From positions 1,984,001-2,048,000 of the forward strand of contig CP053418.1 in assembly GCA_013127575.1 (NCBI GenBank): a DNA stretch of 64,000 nt, in the 5' to 3' direction. A model generated the notes under the pieces. It saw only the letters and a list, made by a program, of their open reading frames with translations, searched no databases and had not been told where the DNA came from. The translations under genes were made by a program, and so were the position numbers. Numbering within the stretch: the first letter of the stretch is position 1; each line of letters opens with the position of its first letter. This document shows positions 43,867 through 55,967 of this stretch, in pieces. Source of the DNA: Ramlibacter terrae. Lineage in GTDB: Bacteria; Pseudomonadota; Gammaproteobacteria; Burkholderiales; Burkholderiaceae_C.

Positions 43867-44046
43867 TCAACGCTGGGCCATCGGCTTGCCTTCGGCGGCC
43901 GCCTTGACGCGGCGGTGGCGCTGGCAATCCGAGGCACGCGGCCGGCGCGCGTCGCGCGGCTCCAGCGACAGCCCGTAAGAGTTCGCCGTGACGGCGAGGA
44001 TCACGGGCACCCGCTGCAGCATCGACATGGTTCTGGTCTCGATCAT
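43867..44046 (-). CDS. Small basic hypothetical protein
   Basis: 59 residues from ATG 44046 (MIETRTMSMLQRVPVILAV), with AGGAA eight bases upstream. A short hydrophobic N-terminal stretch, then Arg/Lys-rich (RDARRPRASDCQRHRRVKAAA). Supported mainly by the ribosome binding site, the terminator downstream and the lack of any other gene in ~580 bases. Function unknown. Confidence 0.45.
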   Translation of the reverse strand: MIETRTMSMLQRVPVILAVTANSYGLSLEPRDARRPRASDCQRHRRVKAAAEGKPMAQR

Positions 44047-44185
44047 CGTTCTTGTTTCCTGTACTACTTTCCTGGCTCCCTGACTGCTTCGCTTGTTCTG
44101 GTGGTGTGACAGCAGTGCCCGGAGTATGCGCAGCGACCATGAAGGCGGCGTGACAGTGCGCGGCACATCCACGGGTCAGCGGTAT

Positions 44186-44214
44186 CCGACACGCAGCCCG
44201 TCCGTGCGTACACT
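44186..44214 (+). promoter_or_regulatory. Sigma-70 promoter of the aminotransferase/TRAP operon
   Basis: CCGACA (44186-44191), a 17-base spacer and TACACT (44209-44214), with AAAGGA and the ATG at 44240 following. Confidence 0.55.
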
Positions 44215-44239
44215 GGCGCGCTGCAAAGGAGCGTTCGAC

Positions 44240-45589
44240 ATGAGCAGCAGCGGGACCCGGGTTCTCCACCGGCATTTGCACCATCTGCCGCCGACCGCCG
44301 TCGGCGCCGAGGGCATGTGGATCCACGACAGCGACGGCCGGCGCTACCTCGATGCCTCGGGCGGCGCGGCGGTGTCCTGCCTCGGCCACGCGCACCCCGA
44401 CGTGCTGGCGGCGATGCACCGGCAGATCGACCAGCTCGCCTATGCCCACACCAGCTTCTTCACCACCGAGGTGGCCGAGGAACTGGCGCGGCAGCTCGTG
44501 GCGACGGGCCCGGCCGGCACCAGCCACGTGTACTTCGTCAGCGGCGGTTCCGAGGCGGTGGAAGCCGCGCTGAAGATGGCGCGCCAGTACTTCCCGGAGA
44601 TCGGGCAACCGCAGCGCACCCACTTCATCGCCCGCAAGCAGAGTTACCACGGCAACACGCTCGGCGCGCTGGCGGTGGGCGGCAATGCCTGGCGGCGCGA
44701 GCCGTTCGCGCCGCTGCTGATGCCGGTGACGCACGTGTCGGCCTGCTACCGTACCGCGAGCAGCGCAACGACGAGACCAACGAGCAGTACGGCCTGCGGC
44801 TGGCGCGCGAGCTGGAAGCCGAAATCCAGATTCTCGGCGCCGACAAGGTGATCGCCTTCGTCGCGGAAACGGTGGGCGGCGCGACCGCCGGCGTGCTGGT
44901 GCCGGTGCCCGGCTACCTGCGCGCCGTGCGCGAAGTCTGCGACCGCCATGGCGTGCTGCTGATCCTCGACGAGGTGATGTGCGGCATGGGCCGCACCGGC
45001 GCGCTGCATGCGTGCGAGGCCGAGGGCGTGGTGCCCGACCTGCTGGTGGTGGCCAAGGCACGGGGGGCGGCTACCAGCCGATCGGCGCCGTGCTGGCGCA
45101 GGAGCGGATCGTGCAGGCGATGACGCGCGGCTCCGGCTTCTTCCAGCACGGGCACACCTACCGGGGCATCCGGTGGCGTGCGCCGCGGCGCTGGCGGTGC
45201 AGCAGGTGATCGAGCGCGACGGACTGCTGGCGCGCGTGCAGGCCGGCGGCGTGCTGCTGCAGGGGATGCTGGAGGACGCCTTCGGCGAGCACCCGTACGT
45301 GGGCGACATCCGCGGGCGCGGCGCGTTCTGGGGCATCGAGTTCGTGCGCGATCGCGCCGCCAAGACGCCGTTCGATCCGGCGCTGCGGCTGCATGCGCGC
45401 ATCAAGCGCGAGGCCATGGCACGGGGCTTGCTCGTTTACCCGATGGGCGGAACGGTCGACGGCCGGTATGGTGACCACGTCCTGCTGGCGCCGCCTTTCA
45501 TCGCCGCCGAAGCCGACCTGGCGCTCGTCGTCGAGCGCCTGCAGGCGGCCGTCGAAGCCGCCATCGCATCCACGAACCCGAAGGAGTAG
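44240..45589 (+). CDS. Class III PLP-dependent aminotransferase
   Basis: ~450 residues. Family marks: [72 protein letters not shown] and the PLP lysine in [17 protein letters not shown]. Substrates of this class include omega-amino acids, beta-alanine/taurine and diamines. The TRAP transporter 5 bases downstream probably imports the substrate, but neither sequence names it. Breaks at ~44752 (ACYPYREQ, C run), ~45060 and ~45168 (HTYLGHPVA); the last two are CCTGG. Confidence 0.9.
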
Positions 45590-45594
45590 AACGC

Positions 45595-46574
45595 ATGTCC
45601 CTGAAGATCCTCGCCCAGGCCCTCGCCGGCACCGCCGCCGTGTCCGCCGCGCTGTTCGCCGCCCCCGTGGCCGCGCAGCAGAAGTTCATCACCGTCGGCA
45701 CCGGCGGCGTCACGGGCGTGTACTACGCCGCGGGCGGCGCCATCTGCCGCCTGGTCAACAAGGACCGCGCCAAGCACGGCATCCGCTGCTCGGTCGAATC
45801 CACCGGCGGCTCGGTGTTCAACGTCAACACCATCAAGGCCGGCGAACTCGACCTCGGCTTCACCCAGTCCGACGTGCAGTTCAACGCCGCCAAGGGCGTG
45901 GCGCAGTTCAAGGATGGCGGCGCCCACGGCGACCTGCGCGCCGTGTTCTCGGTGCACCCCGAGCCGTTCACGGTGCTGGCCCGCAAGGAAGCCAACGCCA
46001 AGACGCTGGCCGACATGAAGGGCAAGCGCTTCAACGTCGGCAACCCCGGCTCCGGCACCCGCGCCTCGATGGAGGAGCTGATGGCGGCCATGGGCTGGAA
46101 GATGGGCGACTTCTCGCTGGCCGCCGAACTGAAGGCCGACGAGCACGGCCCGGCGCTGTGCGACGGCAAGATCGACGGCTTCTTCTACGGCGTGGGCCAC
46201 CCCAGCGCCAACATCGGGACCCGACCACCACCTGCGGCGCCAAGCTGGTGTCCATCACCGGCCCGGCCGTCGACAAGCTGATCGCCGACAAGCCGTACTA
46301 CGCCAAGGCCACCATCCCCGGCGGCCTGTACCCGAACAACCCGGAAGGCGCCACCACCTACGGCGTGCTGGCCACCGTCGTCGCGTCGGCCAAGACGCCG
46401 CCGGACATCGTGTACCAGGTCGTCAAGGCCGTCTTCGACAACTTCGACGAATTCAAGAAGCTGCACCCGGCGCTGGGCCACCTGCAGCCCGCGAACATGG
46501 TCAAGGACGGCCTGTCGGCGCCGCTGCACGAAGGCGCCCTCAAGTACTACCGCGAAAAAGGCTGGGTGAAGTAA
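45595..46574 (+). CDS. TRAP transporter solute receptor, TAXI family
   Basis: ~326 residues. Signal peptide ([17 protein letters not shown]), then the TAXI hallmark [20 protein letters not shown] and [36 protein letters not shown]. Periplasmic binding protein for the TRAP permease downstream. AAGGAG lies inside the end of the aminotransferase gene, so the two are coupled. The break at ~46212 (ANIQDPTTTC) is CCAGG. Confidence 0.92.
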
Positions 46575-46596
46575 GCCGGCCGGAGGCCGCAAGAAG

Positions 46597-46745
46597 CGGA
46601 CATCCAGTACGCAGAGAACGCCAAGGATTCGCAGAGGACGCAAAAGAGTCCAAGAAAACTTCCGGGGTTTTCGGTTTCCTTTCGCGTCTTCTGCGTAGCC
46701 TTCGCGTCCTCTGCGTCCTCTGCGTCCTCTGCGTCCGGATGTCCG
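46597..46745. repeat. Long imperfect inverted repeat made of GCAGAGGACGC-like units (copy 1)
   Basis: About 149 bases filling the gap between the TAXI gene and its permease. The outer arms are CGGACATCC and GGATGTCCG. The inner left arm contains CGCAGAGAACGC and CGCAGAGGACGC; the inner right arm contains GCGTCTTCTGCG and a short tandem of the 9-mer GCGTCCTCT (three copies). It would fold into a ~65-base-pair imperfect hairpin. Possible role: mRNA stability or attenuation between receptor and permease. A relative lies at 52907-53005. Confidence 0.8.
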
Positions 46746-46776
46746 TTCCCGTTTTCGACAACCCAGAACAACAAAC

Positions 46777-49352
46777 ATGGCGACCGACATCGAGAAGGCG
46801 CCCGAGGCGCTGCAGGAACTCGTCGCCCAGTCGGACACCGGCGCGCGCAAGCCCGCCGGGTTCACCGGGACACTGATCTTCGGCGTCGCCCTGGCCGGGC
46901 GGTGTTCCAGTATTGGTACGCCTCGCCGCTGCCCTTCGCCATCGGCTGGGGCGTCCTCAACGACACCGAGGCGCGCGCGATCCACGGCCTTCGCGCTGTT
47001 CCTCGCCTTCATGGCGTGGCCCGCTTCGCGCCGATCGCCGCGCGACCGCGTCCCGCCGCTCGACTGGGTGCTGGCGCTGGGCGGCGCGTTCGCCGGCGCC
47101 TACCTGCTGCTGTTCTACGCGCAGATCGCCACCCGTCCCGGGCAGCCGACGCTGCTGGACATCGTCACCGCCACGGTCGGCGTGCTGCTGCTGCTGGAGG
47201 CCACGCGCCGCGCCGTCGGCTGGCCCATGGCGGCGCTGGCGATCCTGTTCGTGATCTATGCGATGGCCGGGCCTTGGATGCCCGAGGTGCTGCAGCACAA
47301 GGGCGCCTCGCTGAACCGGCTGGCCTCGCACATGTGGCTGACCACCGAAGGCGTCTACGGCATCGCGCTCGGCGTCTCCACCGGCGCCATCTTCGTCTAC
47401 GTGCTGTTCGGCACGCTGCTCGACCGCGCGGGCGGCGGCAACTACATGATGCAGGTAAGCTTCGCGGCGCTCGGCCACCTGCGCGGCGGACCGGCCAAGG
47501 TGGCGGTGGTGTCGTCGGCCCTCAACGGCATGATCTCCGGCTCCTCGGTGTCCAACGTCGTCTCGGGCGGCATCTTCACCATTCCGCTGATGAAGAAGGC
47601 CGGCTACGGCGGCGTCAAGGCCGGCGCGATCGAGACCATGAGCTCGGTCAACGGCCAGATCATGCCGCCGGTGATGGGCGCGGCGGCCTTCCTGATGGTG
47701 GAGTACGTGGGCATCCCGTACGCGGAGATCGTCAAGCACGCGGTGCTGCCGGCGGTGCTGTCGTACATCGGCCTGTTCTACATCGTCCACCTCGAGGCGC
47801 TCAAGATGGGCATGGACCCGCTGGTCCACCGCGCGCGGCCGCCATGGCGCCACCGCATGCTGCGCATGGGCCGGGCGTCTCGGGCAGCGTCATCGTGGTG
47901 GCGGCGCTGTACTACCTCTTGCGCGGCGCGCAGTCGATGCTCGGCGCCGCCGCGCCCGGGCGGTCGGCGCGATCGTGGTGGCGCTGTACCTGTACGCGAT
48001 CCGCGAGGCGGCGCGCTGCCCCGACCTGCCCGACGATATCGACATCGAGAATCCCCCGGTGCTGCAGACCTGGCCCACCGTGCGCGCGGGCCTGCACTTC
48101 CTGATCCCGATCGGCACGCTGATCTGGTGCCTGATGGTGGAGGAGATGTCGCCGTCGCTCTCGGCCTTCTGGGCGATCACGGCGCTGATCGTGCTGATGC
48201 TGACGCAGCGGCCGCTGGTGCAACTGCTGCGCGGCACGACGGCGCCGGGCGCATGGCGCCAGGGCTGGGAGGACGTGGTGGGCGGCTTCCACGACGGCGC
48301 CCGCAACATGATCGGCATCGGCATCGCGACGGCCACGGCGGGCATCATCGTCGGCGGCATCACGCTGACGGGCCGGGCCTGCGCATGACGGAGTTCGTCG
48401 AGTTCGTCTCGCAGGGCAACGTGATGGCGATGCTGCTGTTCATCGCCTTCGTCTGCCTGGTGCTCGGGCTCGGCGTGCCGACCACGGCGAACTACGTGCT
48501 GGTCGCCACGCTGATGGCGCCGGTGGTGGTGGAACTGGGCGCGCAGAGCGGCCTGATCATCCCGCTGATCGCGGTGCACCTGTTCGTCTTCTACTACGGG
48601 ATCATGGGCGACATCACGCCACCCGTGGGCCTTGCCACGTTCGCCGCAGCCGCGATCTCGGGCGAGGACGCGATCCAGACCGGCATCCGGGGCGCGCTCT
48701 ACGCGCTGCGCACCGTCATCCTGCCCTTCATCTGGATCTTCAATCCGCAGCTGCTGCTGATCGACGTGAACGGCGTGCCCGAACTGCTGCGCGTGATCGG
48801 CGCGTGCACGATCGCCATGCTGGTGTTCGCGGCCATCACCATGAACTGGTTCCGCATCCGCAGCCGCTGGTGGGAGAACCTGCTGCTGGCGGCGGCCGTG
48901 GTGCTGCTGTTCCGGTCCGACTTCTTCATGGACCGCATCACGCCCGAGTACCGCGAGGAACCGGCCGCGCGCGCTTTCGAGGTGGCGAAGGCGCTGCCGG
49001 CGGGCGAGCGCATCGTGGCCGTGATCCGGGCACGACCCTCGAAGGCGAGGAAGTGACCAAGACGGTGGCGCTGCAGCTCGGCGCCGGCGAGGACGGCCGG
49101 CGGCGCCTGTCCGAAGCCGGCCTGCAGCTGGTGCCGCTGGGCGACAAGCTGCAGATCGGCGCCGTCAAGTTCGGCTCGCGGGCGCAGAAGGGCGGCTGGG
49201 AGCAGGGCTGGGAGATCGCCCGCGTGAAGGTGCCGACCGACCGGCCGACGCCGCACTGGTTCTACCTGCCCGCGGTGGCGCTGGTGGCGCTGGTGTGGTT
49301 CACGCAGGGCCTGCGGATGCGGCGCGTGCTGCCGGCGCCGCGCCCGGCCTGA
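46777..49352 (+). CDS. TRAP transporter fused 4TM/12TM permease with DUF3394 tail
   Basis: ~860 residues. Small (DctQ-like) region with LLLFYAQIATRPGQPTLLDI, then the DctM large domain: YVLFGTLLDRAGGGNYMMQ, SGSSVSNVVSGGIFTIPLMK, SSVNGQIMPPVMGAAAFLM, VCLVLGLGVPTTANYVLVA and GDITPPVGLATFAAAAISGED. The C-terminal DUF3394-type segment is KLQIGAVKFGSRAQKGGWEQ. Couples sodium or proton flow to solute uptake with the TAXI receptor. Six breaks (46897, 46987, 47870, 47958, 48376, 49027) all sit at expected CCTGG/CCAGG. Confidence 0.92.
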
Positions 49353-49356
49353 CCCG

Positions 49357-49773
49357 CTACTTGGCGTCGTCGACCGAGGCGCTCCAGCGGTCGCCCCAGC
49401 CTTGCGCCTGGTCGAGGTCGCGGCGGCCCCGCTTGGTGGGGCGGCCGTGCTCGATCGAATGCGCGGGCTCGGGCGCATAGCGGCGCTGGTCCGCCGCCCG
49501 GGCGCGCTCGGCCAGGCTCTCGGCCGTCTCTTCGTACAACTGCTGGGCCACCGGCGCCGGCCCGCGCATCGCCGACAGGCCCTTGACGACCACGGTGCGG
49601 GTGACGCCTTCGCGGCGCAGGGCGACGGTGTCGCCCACCTTCACCTCGCGGGCCGGCTTGACGTCCTGTCCGTTGATCGCCACCCGGCCCTTGTCGATCT
49701 CATCGCAGGCCGTGGTGCGGGTCTTGTAGAACCGCGCCGCCCACAACCACTTGTCGATTCGCAATCCTTGCAT
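49357..49773 (-). CDS. hslR: Hsp15-type RNA-binding S4 protein
   Basis: 138 residues, intact. S4 domain at the N-terminus (MQGLRIDKWLWAARFYKTRT, KGRVAINGQDVKPAREVKVGD) followed by a basic tail. Hsp15 binds free 50S subunits carrying nascent peptidyl-tRNA after heat shock. Convergent with the TRAP permease (4 bases between stops). Confidence 0.92.
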   Translation of the reverse strand: MQGLRIDKWLWAARFYKTRTTACDEIDKGRVAINGQDVKPAREVKVGDTVALRREGVTRTVVVKGLSAMRGPAPVAQQLYEETAESLAERARAADQRRYAPEPAHSIEHGRPTKRGRRDLDQAQGWGDRWSASVDDAK

Positions 49774-49943
49774 CCATCTCCTTCGTCAGCTCTTGGCAAC
49801 ATGGTCGTTGTCCGCCCCATTTTCAAGCGCGGCCGTAGGACGCGGCCGCCGATTCGTACGCACTTTCCCTAGTGATTTGCGTGTGCGCGACAGCCCGACT
49901 GCGGCGACGATAGGCGATGTGACGCAAACAAAAGGAGAACACC

Positions 49944-50902
49944 ATGCGCCGTGACCAGTTCCTGCATTCCCTCGCCGCCCTCGCCGCCGCCGGCGCACTG
50001 CCGCTGACCGCCTCCGCCGCGACCGGCATCAAGATGATGATCCCCGCCAACCCCGCGGGCGGCTGGGACCTGACCGGCCGCGCGCTCGGCAAGGCGCTGG
50101 TCGACGCCGGCGCCGCCGACACGGTGCAGTACGAGAACAAGGGCGGCGCCGCCGGCATCCGGGGCTGGCGCAATTCGTCAACTCGGCCAAGGGCGACCCG
50201 AACGCGATGATGGTGATGGGCGCCGTGATGCTGGGCGGCATCATCACCGGCAAGCCGCCGGTGCAGCTGCAGCAGTGCACGCCCATCGCGCGCATCACCA
50301 GCGAGTACAACGTGTTCGTGGTGCCGGCGAACTCGCCGCTCAAGAGCATGAAGGACGTCGTCGAACAGCTGAAGAAGGACCCCGGCAGCGTCAAGTGGGG
50401 CGGTGGCTCGCGCGGCTCCACCGAGCACATCGCCGCATCCATGCTGGCGCGCAATGTCGGCGTCGACCCCAAGAAGGTCAACTACGTCGCCTTCCGCGGC
50501 GGCGGCGAGGCGGTGGCGGCCATCCTCGGCGGCAACGTCACGGTGGGCGGCAGCGGCTACAGCGAATTCGCGGAGCACATCGCGGCCGGCAAGATGCGCA
50601 TGGTCGGCGTCACCTCCGAACAGCGGCTGCCGGGCATCGCCGCGCCGACGATGAAGGAGCAGGGCTTCGACGTGGTGCTGGGCAACTGGCGCGGCGTCTA
50701 CGGCGCGCCCGGCATCACGCCGGCGCAGCGCGCCGCGCTGACCGACATGGTGGTCAAGGCGACGAAGCACGCCAGCTGGCAGGAGGCGCTGAAGAAGAAC
50801 GGCTGGACGCCCGCGCTGCTGACCGGCAAGCCGTTCGACGACTTCGTCGATGCCGAGTTCGCCTCGCTGCGCGCGACCATGCACCTGTCGGGCATGCTCT
50901 GA
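49944..50902 (+). CDS. Tripartite tricarboxylate-type transporter substrate-binding protein (TctC)
   Basis: ~319 residues, Bug/TctC family. Signal peptide (FLHSLAALAAAGALPLTASA), MMIPANPAGGWDLTGRALG, YENKGGAAGI, and VMLGGIITGKPPVQLQQ. Strong AAAGGAG ten bases before the ATG. Substrate unknown (citrate-like acids are usual). The break at ~50170 (GLAQFVNSAKG) is CCTGG. Followed by TctB with ATG/TGA overlap. Confidence 0.9.
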
Positions 50903-51407
50903 TGGACCGTCCCGCTGCCCGGCCGCAGCAGGTGCTGATCGGCGTGGGCGTGCTGGCGTTCGCGGCGCTGCTGGCCGTGGGCGCCGTCGGCATTCCGGCG
51001 GAAGCCGGCTACGGGGGCGTCGGCCCCAACTTCCTGCCGTGGCTGGTGGCCGCGGTGCTGGCGCTGTGCGGCGGCTGGCTGGTCTGGGAGGCGCGCAGCG
51101 GCGGCTACCGCCACATGGAGCCGGCGTCGGGCGCCGAACGCGGCGACTGGCGCGGCTTCGCCGGGTCTCGGCGGGGCTGCTCGCCAATGCCCTGCTGATC
51201 ACGTACGCCGGCTTCATCCTCAGTTGCACGCTGTGCTTCGTGCTGGCGGCGCGCGGACTCCGCGTGTCCGAAGACAAGCCGGCGCCGATCGCGAGCCTGG
51301 GCCGCGACGTGCTGCTGGGCGCGGCCATCGCGGCGCCGGTGTACTGGGCCTTCACCAAGCTGCTCGGCATCAACCTTCCGGGGCTGACGGCCACGGGCTG
51401 GATCTAG
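50902..51407 (+). CDS. Tripartite tricarboxylate transporter TctB-like small membrane subunit
   Basis: ~168 residues, four predicted helices ([78 protein letters not shown]). Small permease subunit working with TctA. The break at ~51168 (GFAWVSAGLL) is CCTGG. Confidence 0.9.
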
Positions 51408-51408
51408 C

Positions 51409-52908
51409 ATGGAAGTCTGGAACCAGCTGCTGACGGGCTTCGCCACCGCGGGCACGCCGATCAACCTGATGTGGGCCTTCATCGGCTGCGTGATCGGCAC
51501 GGCCGTCGGCGTGCTGCCCGGCATCGGCCCCGCCGTCGCGGTGGCCATGCTGCTGCCGATCACCGCCAAGGTGGAAGCCACCGCGTCGATGATCTTCTTC
51601 GCCGGCATCTACTACGGCGCGATGTACGGCGGCTCGACCACCTCGATCCTGCTGAACACGCCGGGCGAGACGGGCACCATGGTCACGGCCATGGAAGGCA
51701 ACAAGATGGCCAAGAACGGGCGCGCCGGCGCCGCGCTCGCCAGCGCCGCGATCGGCTCGTTCGTGGCGGGCTCCATCGCCACGGTGCTGGTCACGCTGTT
51801 CGCCCCGCTGGTCGCGGAGTACGCGGTCCGCCTCGGTCCGCCGGAGTACTTCTGCCTGATGCTGCTGGCCTTCACCACGGTCAGCGCGGTGCTGGGCAAG
51901 AGCACTCTGCGCGGCATGGTGGCGCTGTTCGCCGGGCTCGGCATCGGGCTGATCGGCCTCGACCAGATCTCGGGGCAGGTCCGCTACACGCTGGGCGTCC
52001 CGGAGCTCATGGACGGGATCGAGATCGTGCTGGTCGCCGTCGGCCTGTTCGCGGTGGGCGAGACGCTCTACAACGTGCTGTACGAAGGCCGCGTGGAGCC
52101 GACGCGCAACCCCATGAGCAAGGTCCACATGACCGGCACGGAATGGCGCCGCTCGTGGCCGGCGTGGCTGCGCGGCACCGCCATCGGGTTTCCGTTCGGG
52201 ACCATTCCCGCGGGCGGCACCGAGATCCCGACCTTCCTGAGCTACGGCATCGAGCGCAAGCTGTCGAAGCACCGGGGAAGAGTTCGGGCGCGAGGGCGCG
52301 ATCGAAGGTGTGGCCGGCCCCGAAGCCGCCAACAATGCGGCGGTGACCGGCACGCTGGTGCCGCTGCTCACGCTGGGCATCCCGACGTCGACGACGGCGG
52401 CGATCCTGCTGGGCGCGTTCCAGAACTACGGCATCCAGCCGGGGCCGCAGCTGTTCACCAATTCGGCGGCGCTGGTCTGGGCGCTGATCGCGTCGCTCTA
52501 CATCGGCAACGTGATGCTGCTGGTGCTCAACCTGCCGCTGGTGGGCTTCTGGGTCAAGCTGCTGAAGATCCCGCGCACCTACCTGTACGCGGGCATCCTG
52601 ATCTTCGCGACGGTCGGCGTCTACGGCATGCGGCAGAGCGCGTTCGACCTGTTCCTGCTGTATGTGGTCGGCTTGCTGGGCGTGCTGATGCGGCGCTACG
52701 ACTTCCCGACGGCGCCCGTGATCGTGGGCATGATCCTCGGGCCGCTGGCCGAGCGCAACTTCGCAATGCCATGTCGATCGGCGAGGGCAGCTGGCTGGTG
52801 TTCGTGCAAAGGCCGGTATCGGCGGGGCTGCTGGTGGTGGTGGTGCTCATCCTGGTGGTGCCGCGGGTGCTGCGGCGATCACGCGCCGCTGAAGGCGGGA
52901 ACCCTTGA
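51409..52908 (+). CDS. Tripartite tricarboxylate transporter TctA-like permease
   Basis: 499 residues, ~11-12 transmembrane helices. Family signatures: [57 protein letters not shown] and [20 protein letters not shown]. Large permease subunit of the TctCBA set. Two indels, ~52276 (CCTGG, extra base) and ~52765 (RNFRNAMS, one C lost, not CCWGG), shift and restore the frame. Confidence 0.93.
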   Translation: MEVWNQLLTGFATAGTPINLMWAFIGCVIGTAVGVLPGIGPAVAVAMLLPITAKVEATASMIFFAGIYYGAMYGGSTTSILLNTPGETGTMVTAMEGNKMAKNGRAGAALASAAIGSFVAGSIATVLVTLFAPLVAEYAVRLGPPEYFCLMLLAFTTVSAVLGKSTLRGMVALFAGLGIGLIGLDQISGQVRYTLGVPELMDGIEIVLVAVGLFAVGETLYNVLYEGRVEPTRNPMSKVHMTGTEWRRSWPAWLRGTAIGFPFGTIPAGGTEIPTFLSYGIERKLSKHRGRVRARGRDRRCGRPRSRQQCGGDRHAGAAAHAGHPDVDDGGDPAGRVPELRHPAGAAAVHQFGGAGLGADRVALHRQRDAAGAQPAAGGLLGQAAEDPAHLPVRGHPDLRDGRRLRHAAERVRPVPAVCGRLAGRADAALRLPDGARDRGHDPRAAGRAQLRNAMSIGEGSWLVFVQRPVSAGLLVVVVLILVVPRVLRRSRAAEGGNP

Positions 52909-53005
52909 ACGCAGAGGGCGCAGAAGTTGCGCAGAAAACGCAGAAGGAAATACCGGGAAGGATTCCTTCTGCGTTTTCTGCGCCTTCTCCGCGCCCTCTG
53001 CGTTC
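52907..53005. repeat. Long inverted repeat made of GCAGAAG/GCAGAGGGCGC units (copy 2)
   Basis: Starts within the tctA stop codon. The left arm GAACGCAGAGGGCGCAGAAG... is mirrored by ...GCGCCCTCTGCGTTC, ~44-base arms with few mismatches around a CCGGG loop. Same building blocks and position type (just after a transporter gene) as the element at 46597-46745. Likely terminator or mRNA-end structure; no long T run, so not a classical terminator. Confidence 0.8.
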
Positions 53006-53046
53006 AAAGATTTTCTCTTCAGCGGCCTCCCGCTAACATCGCAGGG

Positions 53047-54495
<1,449 letters not shown>

Positions 54496-54499
<4 letters not shown>

Positions 54500-54525
54500 A
54501 AACCAGACATCTGTCTGAAAACCAG
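54496..54525. promoter_or_regulatory. Probable activator-binding site (UAS)
   Basis: Two direct copies of CTGAAAACCAG (54496-54506 and 54515-54525) flank and overlap the inverted repeat CAGACA-TC-TGTCTG (54504-54517). It lies ~80-110 bases upstream of the sigma-54 promoter, the usual place for an enhancer, immediately after the activator gene. Confidence 0.65.
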
Positions 54526-54603
54526 CCAAGTTCGGCTGTATGGAATCCAGGCACCCGGTCGGTCGATTTCGGGAAAACCTTTACCGATCAACGACTTGGC
54601 TGT

Positions 54604-54619
54604 TGGCACGGCGTGTGCA
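54604..54619 (+). promoter_or_regulatory. Sigma-54 (-24/-12) promoter
   Basis: TGGCACG-GCGT-GTGCA at 54604-54619 against the consensus TGGCACG-N4-TTGCW: one mismatch and exact GG-to-GC spacing. The start site would be near 54630, ~30 bases before the binding-protein ATG at 54660. Confidence 0.85.
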
Positions 54620-54659
54620 ACGTCCGGCCGCCAAGGTTTTATTCATCAGGAGACAAGAC

Positions 54660-55846
54660 ATGCATCGTCGCACGGGTCGCGGCCGCCGTGGCTGCCGCCA
54701 CGCTCGCCTCGCCCGCCCTCTGGGCCCAATCCAAAGAGATCCGCATTGCCCACGTGTACAGCCGCACCGGCCCGCTGGAGGCGTATGGCAAGCAGACGCA
54801 GACCGGCCTGATGATGGGCACGGAGTACGCCACCGGCGGCACCATGATGGTCGGCGGCAAGAAGATCGTCGTGATCGAGAAGGACGACCGGGGGCAAGCC
54901 CGACCTGGGCAAGTCGCTGCTCGCCACCGCCTACTCCGACGACAAGGCCGACGTGGCCATCGGCCCGACCTCGTCGGGCGTCGCGCTGGCCATGCTGCCG
55001 GTCGCCGAGGAATACAAGAAGGTGCTGCTGGTCGAGCCCGCCGTGGCCGACTCGATCACCGGCGACAAGTGGAACAAGTACATCTTCCGCACCGGCCGCA
55101 ACAGCTCGCAGGACGCGATCTCCAACGCGGTGGCGCTGGACAAGCCGGGCGTGACCATCGCCACGCTGGCGCAGGACTACGCCTTCGGCCGCGACGGCGT
55201 GAAGGCGTTCAAGGAATCGGTCAAGACCGCGAAGATCGTCCACGAGGAGTACCTGCCCGCCAACACGACGGACTTCACCGCCGGTGCGCAGCGCCTGATC
55301 GACAAGCTCAAGGACATCCCCGGCCGCAAGGTGATCTGGATCGTCTGGGCCGGCGCGGGCAACCCGTTCAAGATCGCCGACCTCGACCTCAAGCGCCACG
55401 GCATCGAGATCGCCACCGGCGGCAACATCCTGCCGGCGATGGCCTCGTACAAGCAGTTCCCCGGCATGGAAGGCGCCACCTACTACTACTTCGGCATCCC
55501 GAAGAACCCGGTGAACGAGGCGCTGGTGGCCAACCACTACAAGCAGTTCAAGACGCCGCCGGACTTCTTCACGGCGGGCGGCTTCTCGTCGGCGATGGCC
55601 ATCGTCACGGCGCTCAAGAAGACCAACGGCGACGCGTCGGCCAACAAGCTGATCGCCGCCATGGAAGGCATGAGCTTCGACACGCCCAAGGGCAAGATGA
55701 CCTTCCGCAAGGAAGATCACCGAGCCATGCAGAGCATGTACCACTTCAAGATCAAGGCCGACCCGGCCTTCGCCTGGGGCGTGCCGGAACTGGTCCGTGA
55801 AATCAAGCCCGAAGAAATGAACGTCCCCATTCGCAACAAGCGATAG
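54660..55846 (+). CDS. Liv-type ABC transporter substrate-binding protein
   Basis: ~395 residues. After restoring an expected CCTGG at ~54675 the N-terminus is a signal peptide (MHRRTWVAAAVAAATLASPA). Type I periplasmic-binding fold: IRIAHVYSRTGPLEAYGKQT, DVAIGPTSSGVALAMLPVA, YIFRTGRNSSQD, TLAQDYAFGRDGVKAFKES and GGFSSAMAIVTALKKTNGD. AGGAGA before ATG 54660. A second indel at ~54892 (DDQGKPDLGKSLL) is CCAGG. Substrate inferred to be 3-hydroxybutyrate or a short oligomer because of the PHB depolymerase next to it. Confidence 0.9.
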
Positions 55847-55853
55847 GCGTTCG

Positions 55854-55879
55854 CGCGAGGCGGCGCGCACCGCCTCGCG
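55854..55879 (+). terminator. Hairpin between binding-protein and depolymerase genes
   Basis: CGCGAGGCGG-cgcgca-CCGCCTCGCG, a perfect 10-base stem, followed by TCTTCACATCTTT. It could be a partial terminator setting high expression of the binding protein relative to the genes downstream. Confidence 0.55.
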
Positions 55880-55967
55880 TCTTCACATCTTTGCATCAGG
55901 TTTTGAACCTCCGGGCACACGGGGGCGGGGACGCTTTCGCCAGCAACAAACCAACGGAGACAAACCG

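Noticed and set aside
46690..46735. Tandem GCGTCCTCT units as a CRISPR or microsatellite
   Set aside because: Only about three 9-base units with no spacers, forming one arm of a larger inverted repeat.
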